The translations under genes and the position numbers were made by a program. This document shows, piece by piece, positions 11,634 through 23,056 of a stretch of DNA of 64,000 bases. The notes beneath the pieces were generated by a model. That model had not been told where the DNA came from and searched no databases. It saw nothing but the letters and a program-made list of their open reading frames with translations. Each line of letters starts with the position of its first letter. The stretch's first letter is position 1. This DNA is from Gymnopus androsaceus JB14 (taxonomy: Eukaryota > Basidiomycota > Agaricomycetes > Agaricales > Omphalotaceae), in assembly GCA_009733575.1 (NCBI GenBank), contig ML769389.1, positions 557,930-621,929 on the forward strand, in the 5' to 3' direction.

Positions 11634-14600
11634 ATGGCATCCTCGTAGGTCTCTTTGATGCTGGAAGTAGCTTTGATTGAAAAATTTATCATTTAGATCG
11701 CAAATGTTTGCTGGAGCATCTAACTTTAAAATCTCCAACTCGATTTTCACTGCTGGCAATGTCGCATATCATCCTCAAGCTGCAAATCTTGGTATATAAT
11801 TCAATTATAATATTTAAAATGTTGATACTATGAACAAACAGGTCAAGCTAGTATTTCAATTTCAGATGTTCTCAAGTGCCCTTCACCTACCCAATACTTT
11901 GTTGGGCAAGAAGATATACTGGAAAAACTTTCAAAAATATTTTTTACACCAGTTGTAACTGTTTGGAATACAAACATGGAAGTACTTAAGGACTTTGTAA
12001 GACAGAACCTTAAATAGTAAGTGGAATTTGATGAGGGAGGTTGATTTACTAATTCTAGTAGTTCTTCCATTTTTTTTGATGCAAGCTCTAGTCAGGCCTT
12101 GGACAAATCAGTTGAGGAGAACATCACCCAAAGTACCTCTGGAGATACTCTCCTGGTCCTTCAAAATCCAAGTGCACCAGTAGAGGAATATATTCATAGA
12201 CTTCCTTACATTCCTGTTCTTGTAATAACCACACAACCATCCATGGAATCTTCCACTGCCTTTCAGCTTCCTGACTGTGCAGATCAACAGCAAGTGAAAA
12301 AGCTGTTGTGTTCCATTGAAGAGGCCTTTGATCCTAGACAACATGTTGTCACCCTTATTGGGAATGGAGGAACTGGAAAAACACAAGCAGTTCTTCAGTT
12401 TGTTTCAAAGAATTTTTCCAGGTAAGGAACAAGTATATTCTGAGTGGCGAATAATATTTAAAGATTTCCACAGATTCTCCAATGTTTGGTTCTTTGATGC
12501 CTCTTCCCAAGATACCCTGGCTGCTAACTTCAAAGAGCTTGGCCAGGCTGTAGGCATTGGTGAAGATGTCAAGGATGTCCGGGACTTCCTTGCAAGGATG
12601 CATGAAAATTGGCTATGCATTTTTGATAATGCTGATGACAAAACAATCTTTCTCAAAGAATATATCCCCAATTGCAATCATGGTAATGTGATTGTCACAA
12701 CTCGTCTCTCAGAGACATTAAAAATGGCATCATCTCCTGGTTGTCAAATTGACTTGATGGATCTTACCAGGGAAACCGCTGTGGAGCTACTTCTAAGCCA
12801 TGCACATGAGCAGAGGACTCTGGAAAACCAGAATTTAGCTTCCAAGATTGTTGAGGCTCTTGGCTGCCATGCTCTTGCTGTTTCCACAGCTGGAGCTTAT
12901 ATTGGGGCAACTCAAACTTGTGCACTGGGAAATTACTTGGCACATTTTAATAAGGAAAAGAAAAGATTCTTAAACTACAGAATGAGATCATTGGATATTT
13001 ACCAGAGCACTGTATTTAGTACCTTTCAGTTGAGTTTTGAGAAACTCAGTCCTTCAGCTCAGTATCTGATGCAAATATGTGCATATCTGCATCCAACTTA
13101 TATTCCTATTGAGATATTCACTCGTGCAGCTACCTTTACTGGTAGTGATACTAGTTCTGTTGATTTGAGCCTTCCAACTGAATCTATACATATATTGGAA
13201 CGTTTCTTGTCCCAGTTTGTAGAGGAAGAGTCGTGGTATGACAGTGTGGATGAGTTACTTGAATTATCTCTGGTCTCTTATGATCATGTTAAAAAATCAT
13301 TGGCAATTCCCCCAGTCATACATACATGTGCCCAGGAAACTACTGTAGATTGGGAATATATGAAACAGACAGCATCGTTACTGCTTGGACGGGCTACTCC
13401 CCTTGGAGGATCAATGGAAGACTACATATTTCGTCGTGAACTGTTGGTCCAGGCTAGTTCTTTTCAGATAGATGATTTGCCTACTGTTCATGTACAAATT
13501 TGCTTTGCAAGAATTTTCTGGCAATGTGGTTTCTGGGTAAAGGCTGAGAAGCTGCAGGAGGAAGTACTTGTGCAGAACAAGAGGGTGCATGAAGACCACC
13601 ATCCTGATACATTGACTTCCATGGGCAATCTTGCTATTATATATCATGAGCAAGGAAAGTTGGATGTAGCTCAGCAGCTTCAAGAGGAAGTCATTGCAAA
13701 GCGCAAGGAAGTGCTTGGAGAGCACCATACTGATACATTGACTTCAATGAACAACCTTGCTATTACATATCAAGTGCAAGGAAAGCTGGATGCAGCCCAG
13801 CAGCTTCAAGGGCAGGTCATTGCCAAGTGCAGGGAAGTGCTTGGTGAGCACCATCCTGCTACATTGACTTCAATGGGAAACATTGCTATTATATATCGAG
13901 CACAAGGAAAACTAGATGCAGCTCAGCAGCTTCATAAACAAGTTCTTGCACAGCGTAAAGAAGTGCTTGGAGAATACCATCCTGATACATTGATTTCAAT
14001 GGGAGACCTTGCTAATACATATTATGTGCAAGGAAAGCTAGATGCAGCCCAGTACCTTCATGAACAAGTTTTTGCCCAGCGCAAGGAAGTGCTTGGAGGG
14101 CATCATCCTGATGCATTGACTTCCATGAACCATCTTGCTATGACATATCATGAGCAAGGAAAGCTGGATGAAGCTCAGCAGCTTCATGAACAAGTCCTTG
14201 CACAGCGCAAGGAAGTGCTTCGAAAACACCATCCTGCTATATTGAATTCAATGAGCAACCTTGCTTATATATATCAAGAGCAAGGAAAGCTAGATGCAGC
14301 TCAATACCTTCAAGAGAAAGTCCTTGCACAATGCAAGGAAGTGCTTGGTGAGCACCATCCTGATACATTGATTTCAATGGGAAACCTTGCTATGACATAT
14401 CAATTGCAAGGAAAACTAGATGCAGCTCAACAGCTTCAAGAGCAAGTCTTTGCACCATACAAGGAAGTGCTTGGAGAGCATCATCTTGATACATTGACTT
14501 CAATGAACCTCACTCCAAGATATCCAGACCATGGCATTCTGGATGCAGCTTGGCAGCTGGCCTTAAATTACTTACATGTAATCCCAATTAGCCTTTTCTT

Positions 14601-14640
14601 TCTTTTCCTTTCTATTTTCTTGCTCTTTTGGGGCTTTTAG
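11634..14640 (+). CDS. NB-ARC/TPR NLR with an extra degenerate NTPase-like module
   Basis: STAND receptor of the fungal NLR type. Five exons join in frame: 11634-11644, 11697-11791, 11842-12016, 12059-12421 and 12474-14640. The N-terminus reads MFAGASNFKISNSIF, a motif also seen in the NACHT genes. Next comes CPSPTQYFVGQEDILEKL, the usual lead-in to an NTPase, then a shrunken NTPase-like stretch with no P-loop (11900-12240), and then an intact NB-ARC: Walker A GNGGTGKTQ at 12361, FFDASS at 12493, Walker B LCIFDNADD, and VIVTTRLSE. After a helical region come eight kinesin-light-chain-type TPRs of 42 residues (13552-14556). The C-terminus ends in a hydrophobic stretch (PISLFFLFLSIFLLF), either a membrane anchor or readthrough into former 3' sequence. 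A solo LTR begins 11 bases after the stop. The usual role is recognition of non-self, with TPRs as ligand sensor; that is inferred from the family. Confidence 0.85.
13552..14556 (+). repeat. Eight tandem 126-bp units encoding TPRs
   Basis: Eight in-frame units, each encoding 42 residues beginning LQEEV/LHEQV and containing GEHHPDTLTSM and QGKLDAAQQ. The units are nearly identical at DNA level except at a few codons per unit; the eighth is one residue short and degenerate. Fungal NLRs often have such high-identity repeats. Confidence 0.9.
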
Positions 14641-14651
14641 GCCCACTGGTC

Positions 14652-15012
14652 TGTTGGAATATCAAAGGTAATTTTACTATTGCTCTATACATGGAACACT
14701 TTCTTGTAGTCTCCACTTGTTTGTATCACCATCCCATGCACTCCACATCTGTCATCTTGCAGACTCCACTCAGTCTCTCACCGTATCCACCTACTATCTT
14801 GCAGTACCCACTTTACCGTATGCACAGTAGCCACAGACATTCATGCAGTAGCCACTTGCCTGATATATTGTTTGTACATAGGACTGTATGTAAAGCCTAG
14901 TACCATACCCTGTAATAACACCGTTGTCCCCCATCGATCTGTGTGATTGTTACTACTAAGTCCTGTGTGGACTTACTGCTGCTACTTCCTATTTAGGATC
15001 ATAACTTTAATA
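14652..15012 (+). mobile_element. Solo LTR, copia-like family 1, TSD TGGTC
   Basis: Starts TGTTGGAATATC and ends TTTAATA. It is flanked on both sides by TGGTC (14647-14651, 15013-15017), the 5-bp duplication expected for an LTR retrotransposon. It is about 85% similar by eye to the LTR at 19365-19727. No internal element sequence is attached, so the body was lost by LTR-LTR recombination. Confidence 0.85.
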
Positions 15013-15017
15013 TGGTC

Positions 15018-16030
15018 ATGGTCAATTTTGTTAGTAATAGTGATATTAGGGTTGGACTAAGGAATACAGGAGAGACATGGAGTCTATAGGCAATACTGCT
15101 AATAATACAGGTGGAAGTATCAGATAAAGTATGGACTAGATAGGATGACGTGACTGTGTGAGTGGATGACTAAGCTAGATGCTACCCAAAAAGGATGAGT
15201 TCCAAAAATTATGTACAATACCTTTACAGGGAATGAATATCAAAGCTGTAACTTTCAAGTCAGTTATGTGATTGGTGTTTGACACCTATTTTCTAGAGTC
15301 AATGCTGAGTGCGCTACTGAACATGTTTAGCACTTAACTTGAACCTATCTTTCTTAAGCCTCTGCTTGTTTTTCCAACTTTCTAAGTCTTCATTTTGAGT
15401 GAAAAACATTGCTATCATATCTTGCTCACCTGATGGCCTACAATAACACTACTGAAACTAGATACACTTGTGATCACAGTGTTTATCACTGAAATGATCA
15501 TGCATGCAGATGTTGTCATGTTTAACTCCTTGAAACACCAATTGTAGCTGCACTACATATGGTCAACAGCATTATATCCATACATGCTCATTCATTACTT
15601 TCATTGATCTAGTTATGCTATTTGCTATTTTTACATATATGATTGTATAGTGCATCTCAACTGCCTGCACACACAGACTATCTATACATACACCACATTG
15701 TAGGAACTATTTTGCACATGTATGCTTACTGATACTATGCCGATTATTACATTTAGGGCACTGTACTGTACCATTTCAATCACTTCATTTGGGGGTGAAC
15801 TGTGACTATCTGAACAAAAATTAATTCTGTAAAACTATGTTGTGTCTTGTGACCCAGTGAAAAATTCATCAAGTTTCACAAAGCACCCAAATGAAGTTTG
15901 CTCATTCCTAGTTGCTATGGCTAAATCTTGGCTCAATCTCTCTAAAAATTAGTGACGTGGTCATAAAAAGCTTTTTTGTATTCCCAAAAATGTTATGTAA
16001 GCCTTCCTACCAAATCTAAACACCTTGGTC
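15018..16030. other. AT-rich, no gene seen
   Basis: No ORF of note, no terminal repeats and no similarity to other parts of the window that I can see. Confidence 0.5.
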
Positions 16031-16039
16031 CTCCAAATG

Positions 16040-16639
16040 GGATAATTCTACTGAACAACCCCCTTGGCTCAAGTCTTATTTAACAACCCAGGTGAGGTCA
16101 CATATGGTCACACATGGTCACATTGAGGTCACAACATATAAATTTGCCTCAGAGCTCAATTTTTTTTGTGAAGGTCAGAGATAATGTGGAGTCTTTATAT
16201 TGTTAAAAGGCAGACAAGCTCAGTTGGTGGGTACAACCTCAGCGAGGAGGGAATCAGCCATTGAGAATGGGGGCAAGAATGGTTGATTGATAACTTATAG
16301 CTACCTACTTTATATATGGAAGCAGATAGGGGTACATGTGGTGTGCGGAGCAGCCGGACAACCAGTGGAAGGGTATTTACCCAACATATATTTCAGATAC
16401 TGCCACTAGCCCTATTTGGGAATCTGAGCAGTTTGTGTTGCAACTTAAGGAAGGTGAGGCATGAGGTGGTAGCTGACTTTTTTTTTTTTTTGAAAAAAAA
16501 AACACAGAAAAGATTGAAAAAAATCACACCCAAAAGTATGTGACAAAAGTGTGATGGGGTTGCCAAACTAGCTTTTACAAAAATTTCCTTTTTTGGGAGG
16601 GTTTTTGCCAGCAAGGGGGGTTATTCAGTAGAATTATCC
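16040..16639. mobile_element. MITE copy A of a 9-bp-TSD family
   Basis: Terminal inverted repeats GGATAATTCTACTGAACAAC and its complement at the right end (GAATTATCC). The 9-bp duplication CTCCAAATG flanks it exactly (16031-16039, 16640-16648). Length is 600 bp and there is no transposase. Interior positions 16200-16300 contain a weak tRNA-like stretch (AGCTCAGTTGGTGGGT), and there is a run of T then A at 16481-16501. Confidence 0.88.
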
Positions 16640-17269
16640 CTCCAAATGTTCTAGCAACCAAATGTTTTAGCAAAAGCTTCCTCTGCTTTCCCTTCAGAAA
16701 TTTACAAGCAATCATACAGTCATAGAGTGCTTAACGAGACACCCCCGCTCACCAAAACAACATGCAATAACTCATTGATTAGCTGCAATGGGACATCATT
16801 TGGCTGTTATTTATGTGCGTACATGTTGCGTCTATGTCTGTGAGTTGTGATTAAGGTATATCTATACTTATGCTTTTGAGAGGTATAAAACAGTGGATAT
16901 GTAATTGACTCTTGAAAATAAAAAATGGAATTTTGACTTGTTAAATGGATGAATCTGCTCAATCTTAGGGCAGATATGAGCTCGGAGGGCTTGAATTAGG
17001 TATACTGCCAATGTGCAAGGTAGAGCAATGTAAAGGAAACATAGTATGGTGAAATTACTCAAGCTCTGTGGCTGTGTGACATATGTGTGACACTGCTGTG
17101 AATGTCACATATGTGACAATCTGCTTCCATCACTGTTCTGTGCCACTGTTCTATCATCACCATGTGCTCTCTTTATATGGGTCAAAGAGCTCTATCACTT
17201 ACAAAACAAGCTCAGATTGATTGCAAGGAGAAAGACCAACTTTGAGCTTGTGCCATAGCCCAGTATCCG

Positions 17270-19340
17270 GAGCTACAGGCCCAATCTGGGGATGAAAAAC
17301 CCGCAGAACTTTGCACTGTCTGTAAAGAAATCATGGCCGAGTATCAAAGGGAGATGGGGAGGCATATACCTCTGGCACCTTCAACCCTTGTTCATCTGGT
17401 GAATGGTCATCCACTCAAGTCAGGGTCAAGTGCTTCGAGATGCTGGCTCACATGTGAAGAAGCAGACAAAATTATTGACTTTGCATGAAGTTGCTGAGTG
17501 GGGACATCCTCTAGATTTGGGGCAGTTGGAAGAGCATGCAAATGAAATAATTCAGGCGTGGATTCCCTTGTTCCCAGGTGTTGAAAAGAAGTGGGCTTCA
17601 CGCTTTCTCAAGAGGCACTCCTAGTATCTCCAAGCATACATGGCAGCAGCTCCGCTAGATACTGCACAGGGTCAGGCGGTCAATGTGGCAAATAACAAGT
17701 GATATTTTGACCTGATGGAGAATCTGGTTAGGACAGGAGAAGATGGAAAGCCACTTGACCCAGCGCATATGTACAGTGTTAATGAAATTGGTGTTTTGGC
17801 ACAGAGCAGGATACCAAAAAAAGTAATTGCACAACAGGGAAAGAAGCAACAGTATGAACAAAGGGATAATTCTATTGAACAACCCTATTGATTCAAAACA
17901 ACCCTTCTGACAATCCCTTTGTATCTTGTGATTGCCGGTCACACCGCATGTTGACTGGGGTGAGAACTTTGACATGTGCTGTCCAGCCGCCGCCAGCATC
18001 CAATACAACCATGATGACCATGCCACTCTTTGGCCTCCTAACCTTTCCTCTTCTTCGGAGTCTTCATCCTTCTCACTTCTATCCTATTCATGATTGCATT
18101 CAATGCTAAATAACAAGAGACAACCACACAGCTGGAACCTCTTCAGCACAGTACAGGTTTTTGAGTATGGCAATGACTTGGACAAACAAGAGTAGCTACA
18201 GATATAAGTATATAGTATTTCCTAGGTGCGCCTTTCTTTACTTGCATAATCCTAGACTTGCTAACTTTTCTATAAGCTAGATATGGGTCTGTGTTGCCAT
18301 GGCTGGAGTTCAACCTGTGGGACAGTGGTTTGAACTTTGAACCACCAGGTCCAGGTCGCACATCAACCAGTGCCACCAAATCAACAGCGACACACTGCGG
18401 CTCATGACATGCGGATACCCGTGGCCAACTTATGTACTTTAAACCCATGCAAACCTCCCGACACTGTCCATATTCTCATTTCACTACTATACACACTTAG
18501 ATTTTACAATTGAACTATTTACTGTGACCCGCTGCAAGACCGATGTGACTGTCACTGTTCCGCCGGAATTCTTAGGGTTGTTAGGACCCAACAACCCCTT
18601 CAACAGGGTTGTTCAGTAGAATTATCCTGAACAAAGAGGTGGAGGTAGAGAAATAACAACTGTTATCATATGCATTTGTGCTGATGGATCAACAATACCA
18701 CCAATAATCATCTTCAAATCAAAAGCATAGGGTGTCTCTTGGTTAGATAATATCCCTGCAAATGCAAGGTGAGTATCATATTGGCATAAGTCTGGGCATT
18801 ATGTTGATGAGATAAAGTTTCAGATACTCAAATAAAGGATGGACTACAAACAAAATTGGCCTAGCATTTGCAAAACATTTTGATCAACATACTGTGCACT
18901 AAAGTGAAGGGCCACTATTGGACCCTGAGCATCAACAGCCACATCTCACACTGCACAAAGGAGTTCTTGAGCTTCTGTCATGAACACCAAATTCATATCC
19001 CTGCATATGTTTCTCATGGAACACACATCTACCAAGGACTCAATGTTGTCTGCTTCTCACCTCTGAAATGAGCATTTGGTGAGGAACAGGATTAACATCT
19101 TCAAGAGACAGGACACCATCTTACCAAGGACACATTCACCATGATCTATGGTCATGCACATATTCAAGTGCTGACACCCAAGCTTGTCAGAACAGCATAT
19201 CAAAAGACAGGATTGCGGCCACTCAATTGGACTGTTATCATGGAAGATATGTTAGTGCTAAGCAAGGACACATCATGGAAAGCATACACTCCTGCCAAGC
19301 CATCAACACCAGTTTGCATGATGACTGAGCTGATGATACT
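17270..19340 (+). pseudogene. Decayed pogo/Fot1-like DDE transposase, split by MITE B
   Basis: Pieces in several frames match the DDE transposases of pogo-like basidiomycete elements: an HTH-type stretch (HEVAEWGHPLDLGQLEEHAN, 17490), GVEKKWASRFLKRHS, then the first catalytic region near 17780 (YSVNEIG). After the MITE come VIICICADGSTIPPIIIFKS (18665), the second catalytic region with the aspartate lost (TLSINSHISHCTKEFL), VSHGTHIYQGLNVVCFSPLK and MIYGHAHIQVLTPKLV (19141). Many stops and frameshifts are present. The copia 5' LTR at 19365 abuts its 3' end, so it is older than both insertions. Confidence 0.75.
17864..18627. mobile_element. MITE copy B of the 9-bp-TSD family
   Basis: Termini GGATAATTCTATTGAACAAC and ...GAATTATCC, flanked by TGAACAAAG (17855-17863, 18628-18636). 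It sits inside the pogo-like transposase relic; removing it and one duplication rejoins the transposase text. 764 bp, no coding capacity recognised. Confidence 0.9.
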
Positions 19341-19364
19341 ATCAGTATCCTACAGCCCTTGCCA

Positions 19365-19727
19365 TGTTGGAATATCAAAGGTAAATATATCTTATCGAAC
19401 TATACATGGAACGCTTTCTCGTAGTCTCCACTTGTTTGTATCACCATCCCATGCACTCCACTGTTATTGTCTTGCAGACTCCACTCAGTCTCTCGTCGTA
19501 TCCACTTGCTCTCTCGCAGTACCCACTTTACCGTATGGACAGTAGCCACACATATTCACGCAGTAGCCACCTGCCCAATATATTGTTTGTACTTAGGACT
19601 GTATATAAGCTTAGGTACTATACCCTGTAATAACACTGTCGTCCCCCATCAATCTGTGTGATTGCTACTACTAAGTCCTGTGTGGACTTACTGCTGCTAC
19701 TTCCTATTTAGGAATGTAACTCTAATA
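19365..19727 (+). repeat. 5' LTR of the copia-like element
   Basis: Begins TGTTGGAATATC and ends CTCTAATA just before the primer-binding-like GGTTATGGG. Same family as the solo LTRs at 14652-15012 and 24029-24393. Confidence 0.85.
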
Positions 19728-20424
19728 GGTTATGGGCCCCGGCCTTAACCATTGACACATCTATTTGTGGACATAACCCTTGTTGATGTCACAATCTAGA
19801 CCTACTGCACCAGCAGCTCACAGAACAGCATCAGGACAAGCCGCCACCGCCGCAGCATCCAGCAGTAAACCAGCGCCTCTACCATTACCATTGCCAGCCA
19901 CCGACCCAAAGGCACCTTGTGCTTCGGAATCTCATATAGCGGACAAAGACGAAACCCGTGATAGGTGGTGGAATCCAAGTGACCAGAAGTCGTTTGTTTG
20001 TGCTAAACAGCCTTGCCCAAACTGGTACAATACACCTCACAAGGATACTAAATATACTGCAGAATTACCGGATTACGCTGATCTACCTGATATTGGTCAG
20101 GAACAATTTATCAAAATTGCAGAAAACGAAAGACAGGAGAAAAGACGTAGCAAACGTCTGGCTGGCAAACAGAAAGCCACAGCCTCATCTTCATCTAATC
20201 CCACTCCAGCACCTACTCCTTCACCAGCTCCAGTTTCATTACCGAAACAAGAGCCACAGCAAACACCACCTCCACTTCCACTAAATCCATCTCCACAGCC
20301 ATCTCCACAGCAAACTCCACAGCCCTTACCGAGTGATTTTCCACAAAGATCTCCACCCTCATCTCCATCAGATTGAGGATCTGAATCATCAGGGGCATTT
20401 GAATCAGATTCCGATGACGACAAT

Positions 20425-22131
20425 ATGTCCAAAGCACTAAAAGCCTTTGATAAGGTTACAACCTTAAAGTCGGATGGATCAAACTGGGATACATGGAAAA
20501 CTCAAGTGGAATTTGCAGCCAGATCTATTGGCTACCAGCGCTATTTTGAATGGAATCCACAAGTGACAACGGATCCAGATGCAACGCAGAATGATAGAGA
20601 AAAGGACAATGACCTTTTGAATGCTATCATTGGCAGGTTATTGGATGGAATATTCCGAAGGTATAGGAACTACAACAACACGAAATGGTTGTTGGAAAAT
20701 TTACTTGCTGATTATGATTCCAAAAACGCTCTCACTGAATCATTTTTGCAAAGGCGACTTCACACTATGCGATGCACAGACCCATCCAAGGTCAATAAAC
20801 ATTTGGACGATGTGGTAGGACTACCTGTCCTGCTGGTAGCCCAATAGGTATTCTTTCATTTTATTGTTATATCTTATTCTTATTCTTCAAACTACTACAT
20901 ACACGATACATTTATTTCTTTTCTTTTATTTTATTTCTCTCTTTACTTTGCGCGCCTCGGCAATCGCGGACTTTACAATGCCAATCAAACTCTCGGCATC
21001 ATTTCTCGAACTGGACCGTTTCCCCTTATTTCCAACCATCACTTCCCCTCTTTTGTTTTACTTCCTTTCCCTACCACGCCAATATCTTCTCAACTACTAC
21101 ACCTATTGACAAACGGCAAATTCCTTTGACATCATCGCTACTTCCGCTATCAGGACATGGAGAAGGGAGGAGTTTGGATAAGAAGGATAGGTCAAGGTGC
21201 TCGGTTTTTGTATGTTTTAATTAATATTCAAATTCTTCCTCAACCATTTTCCTTAATCATCATTCCCCTTTCCGTCGCCAAACTCGATAGCTGCCAAGGC
21301 GTCGACGGATTTGCTCGGTACATGCCTTGACCCAACGAGTCTGGGCAACTCGTTGAAGCTGAGGAGGACAGCTTTCGGTCAATATCACATCTTGCATGTC
21401 ACCCGGTGGACTCCCAAGATAGCTGGACGCGCTGGACAGGGAGGGGACATTTCAACTTCGACCGGACATTTTATTTCAATGATTACCTGTAACCTAGCAT
21501 TCTCGATTGGTTGTACGACGTCTGACGGCGCAAGAGTACACGCGGTTGTCAGAGTCGATCCTATATGTATGGCCCGAGTTCAGTCTGGCAAATTTGATCT
21601 CCCACTTTTCACCATTTCAATTCCAAGTCAGAGTCAGAGTCCATTGTCAGAGAAGACGACGTGAGTGAGTACCTTTTTTTTAAATTCTACTAACATCAAT
21701 TGTAGGCTATGATTCATATCGAATCCCTACGAAACCCCATCCACGCTTAGCTGTTCATCAAGCCCGACTGATAGTCCTCTCTGGTCCCCGCTTGGACCGA
21801 TCCTTTCTTCTTCAATGACATGATCAGCATCTGGGACAACCTCACAACAAGAGGAATCAATATCAATGATGATATATTTGTCAACACCATTATGTCCTCT
21901 GTCCCCGACACCTTCAAAGCCACCATAAACACATTGGCTGTTTTCTCAGTGAAAGCAGACAAGAAGCTCAGTCCTGCCGAGCTTATTTCCACCATTTGTG
22001 CTGAATCAATGGTACACCAAATGCGCCATGATTACAAGAAGGAATCGGCAAACTATGCCAGTAACAGGGGAAGAGGAGGTTTCCGAGGTCGTGGAAATTC
22101 CTTTAGGGGAAATTCCCGAGGCAGAGGCTGA
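20425..22131 (+). pseudogene. Copia Gag, interrupted by an insertion
   Basis: The first half (20425-about 20815) starts MSKALKAFDKVTTLKSDGSN and has the UBN2/Gag-type pattern with NWDTWK and RRLHTMRC. The second half resumes at about 21815 (WDNLTTRGININDDIF, IMSSVPDTFKATINTL) and continues to an Arg/Gly-rich stretch, RGRGGFRGRG, before the zinc knuckle. Together they give a normal-length Gag once the intervening segment is ignored. Confidence 0.75.
20830..21815. mobile_element. Insertion of unknown type within copia Gag
   Basis: About 1 kb that does not belong to Gag. It is C/T-rich at its left (20850-21110) and has several short plus-strand ORFs without recognisable domains. I could not fix termini or a target duplication, so its class is open. 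Confidence 0.5.
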
Positions 22132-23056
22132 GGCTGTGGAGGATGGACGAGTCGCCAGGACTCTGTTTGTTACAACTGCGGAGGAAAAGGACACTTTGGA
22201 AATCAATGTCCATCGGAAAAACGCAGTCAGGCCAACGAGGCCAAGGAGACAAAGGCTCCTGAAGAGAAGCAGAAGAAGAAGTCGGATGGAAACTGGAGAG
22301 ATAGGCCAAAGAACAATGAAGTGGCATCCTCATCCATGATTGAGGAAGTACCAGAGTCATCATGGGCAGCAGTCGAAATTCCCGCTAAGCATGGGAATCT
22401 TGTTTTTGATTTTTCCGAAATAGCTGATAAATTTGAATTAGCTCTTTCATTGCCGAGCAACAATAGATGTCAGAAATACAATTCTGATACAGTGCAAAAC
22501 ATCAAAGTCGACAGTCCACCACCTCTTACTTTTAACAATGAAGAGGAGGAAGAAGTATACGTCGACGCTTATGCTGCAGCCCACAGTTACGGAGCAATTC
22601 TTTTTGACTCCGGATGCTCTACCCACATGACGCCACTCACCAATGAACTCAGGAATCAACGAGAAATTCCAACACGAGTTATCCAGGCCGCTAACGCGGA
22701 AACCTTCACGGCAAACATCTCCGGGACACTCCATCTGGAACTCCCAACATTTGAACAAAAGATAAGAATGTTAAAACTTCCTAACACCCTTCTATGTCCA
22801 GACACTCCCAACACACTCGTATCACTGGGAAAACTTGATGATGATGGTTACGCCATCCACACCGCAAATGGTAAAATGATAATCAGAGATTGCCAGGGGA
22901 AACTCGTGGGAGTTATCCCAAAGACTAACGGACTATACCAGATCCCATCACGGGAACACGCTTATTCACCTGTCAGAACTATTGGGCTAGAATACCACTA
23001 TGCCATAAGATGCATGGAAGGCCATATTGTAATTGAAATATATTACATCACCATTG
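22132..23056 (+). pseudogene. Copia zinc knuckle, retropepsin and start of integrase region
   Basis: Same frame as the second Gag half, after the in-frame TGA at 22129. The zinc knuckle is followed by a Lys/Glu-rich linker, then the aspartic protease (AILFDSGCSTHMTPLTNEL) and the copia-type pre-integrase sequence ending near 22985-23035 in a degenerate GHI motif. It is cut off where MITE C begins. Confidence 0.75.

Larger units (their letters stand above)
19365..23056 (+). mobile_element. Truncated Ty1/copia-like retrotransposon, family 1
   Basis: The 5' LTR (19365-19727) is followed by a primer-binding-like stretch (GGTTATGGGCCCC), a proline-rich leader ORF (19780-20376), Gag (20425-20847 and 21820-22131), a CCHC zinc knuckle (CYNCGGKGHFGNQC at about 22162-22203) and a retropepsin region with the active-site motif DSGCSTHM at 22606. 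It stops in the pre-integrase region near 23000; integrase, reverse transcriptase, RNase H and the 3' LTR are absent. Gag is split by an insertion of about 1 kb, and an in-frame TGA lies at 22129-22131. It is dead. Confidence 0.85.

Noticed and set aside
11634..14640. Anti-phage or bacterial-type defence operon
   Set aside because: The NTPase genes have many introns, are unlinked in orientation and belong to fungal NLR families.
16200..16300. tRNA-like AGCTCAGTTGGTGGGT inside MITE A
   Set aside because: No proper B box (GGTTGATTGAT) and no stems; probably chance or a very old tRNA-derived piece.
20097..20432. Glycine-rich minus-strand ORF of 111 codons
   Set aside because: It is the complement of the proline-rich leader of the copia element.
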